From Phoronis ovalis (Eukaryota > Phoronida > Phoronidae), in assembly GCA_028565635.1 (NCBI GenBank), contig JAOXYB010017042.1, positions 6,665 through 18,872 of the forward strand: 12,208 nt of DNA, in the 5' to 3' direction. Both the position numbers and the translations under genes were made by a program. The notes below the pieces were generated by a model. The model did no database searches and was not told the origin of the DNA. It worked only from the letters and a program-made list of their open reading frames with translations. Positions 11,701-12,208 of the stretch are shown here, piece by piece (the stretch's first letter is position 1; every line of letters starts with the position of its first letter).

Positions 11701-12208
11701 TATAACACAGGTTAAGTTCCTCAAGTACTACTTTATAAAATAGACTTTGTATATTATTTATGATTTTTTATGCCATGGTATAAGGAGCTTCAGATAGCCA
11801 TGTTTTATTTTTTAACTAAAAAAGTTGCTTGTAGTTAATCATGCACTGGCAAGAGTAAAATATTACAGGTTGGCGGTGAGGATGCGCAGGATGTGGTCTG
11901 TTTATGACCTAAAGGTTTAGGCATCAGAAATTCCTAGTTACTAAAAAGTAAGATTGCTCTTTCAAAATTAATTAAAATTCAAATTGTTTGTATAAAGTTG
12001 TAGGATTTGTTTTTCGTTCTTGAATTATTTTTATTTTCTGTACATAAGACTTTACGACAGAATTTTTTCTAACTGAATTAGCCTGTAATTAGAGATTTAA
12101 TTGAGGCATGTTCACTTAAGGAAAACGGCAGTTAGACATCACTATTGTTTGAAATACAAGTGTTAAAAACTGCAGGACATGTGTTATATCTTCCGGCCAT
12201 AGATTATA
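11701..12208. other. Non-coding right edge of the window
   Basis: No gene is recognised. The 13-mer AATTAGCCTGTAA at 12076-12088 is shared with repeat unit B at 4315-4327, and may be a fragment of the same dispersed repeat. Confidence 0.45.

Overview
The window looks like nuclear DNA of an invertebrate animal. It is strongly AT-rich, with many A and T homopolymers, one coding exon bounded by a consensus splice donor, and non-coding DNA almost everywhere else. The one recognisable gene is a group I-like metabotropic glutamate receptor (mGluR1/5 type). Its sequence is clearly diverged from vertebrate mGluR1 and mGluR5, so a lophotrochozoan such as a mollusc or annelid is a reasonable guess. That assignment is an inference; no taxon can be read directly from this window.

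Layout: positions 1-1358 are the start of the intron after the first coding exon (the gene is on the minus strand, so the next exon lies beyond the left edge). Positions 1359-2049 are the first coding exon: signal peptide plus the first part of the extracellular glutamate-binding Venus-flytrap domain. Positions 2050 to about 2310 are the immediate 5' side of the gene, with an in-frame stop just upstream of the start codon and a local cluster of CpG dinucleotides that may mark a 5'UTR or promoter. The remaining ~9.9 kb upstream of the receptor shows no gene that I can support.

The non-coding part holds two copies of one small palindromic non-autonomous DNA transposon (MITE), at about 3619-3893 and 11431-11691. 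They lie in the same orientation, and each is flanked by a different 9-bp direct repeat, which suggests target-site duplications. It also holds a 113-bp tandem duplication (5218-5444), a diverged ~249-bp-spaced repeat pair (4005-4360) with a possible third fragment near the right edge, a 3 x 13-bp minisatellite (6795-6833), a 3 x 10-bp TATATAAA array (4956-4985) and several short palindromes.

I found no tRNA, rRNA, CRISPR array or viral gene, and no new multi-gene system. The most informative items are the receptor exon, whose visible ligand-binding residues are intact, and the MITE pair, whose copies differ in ways that show separate insertion and decay.
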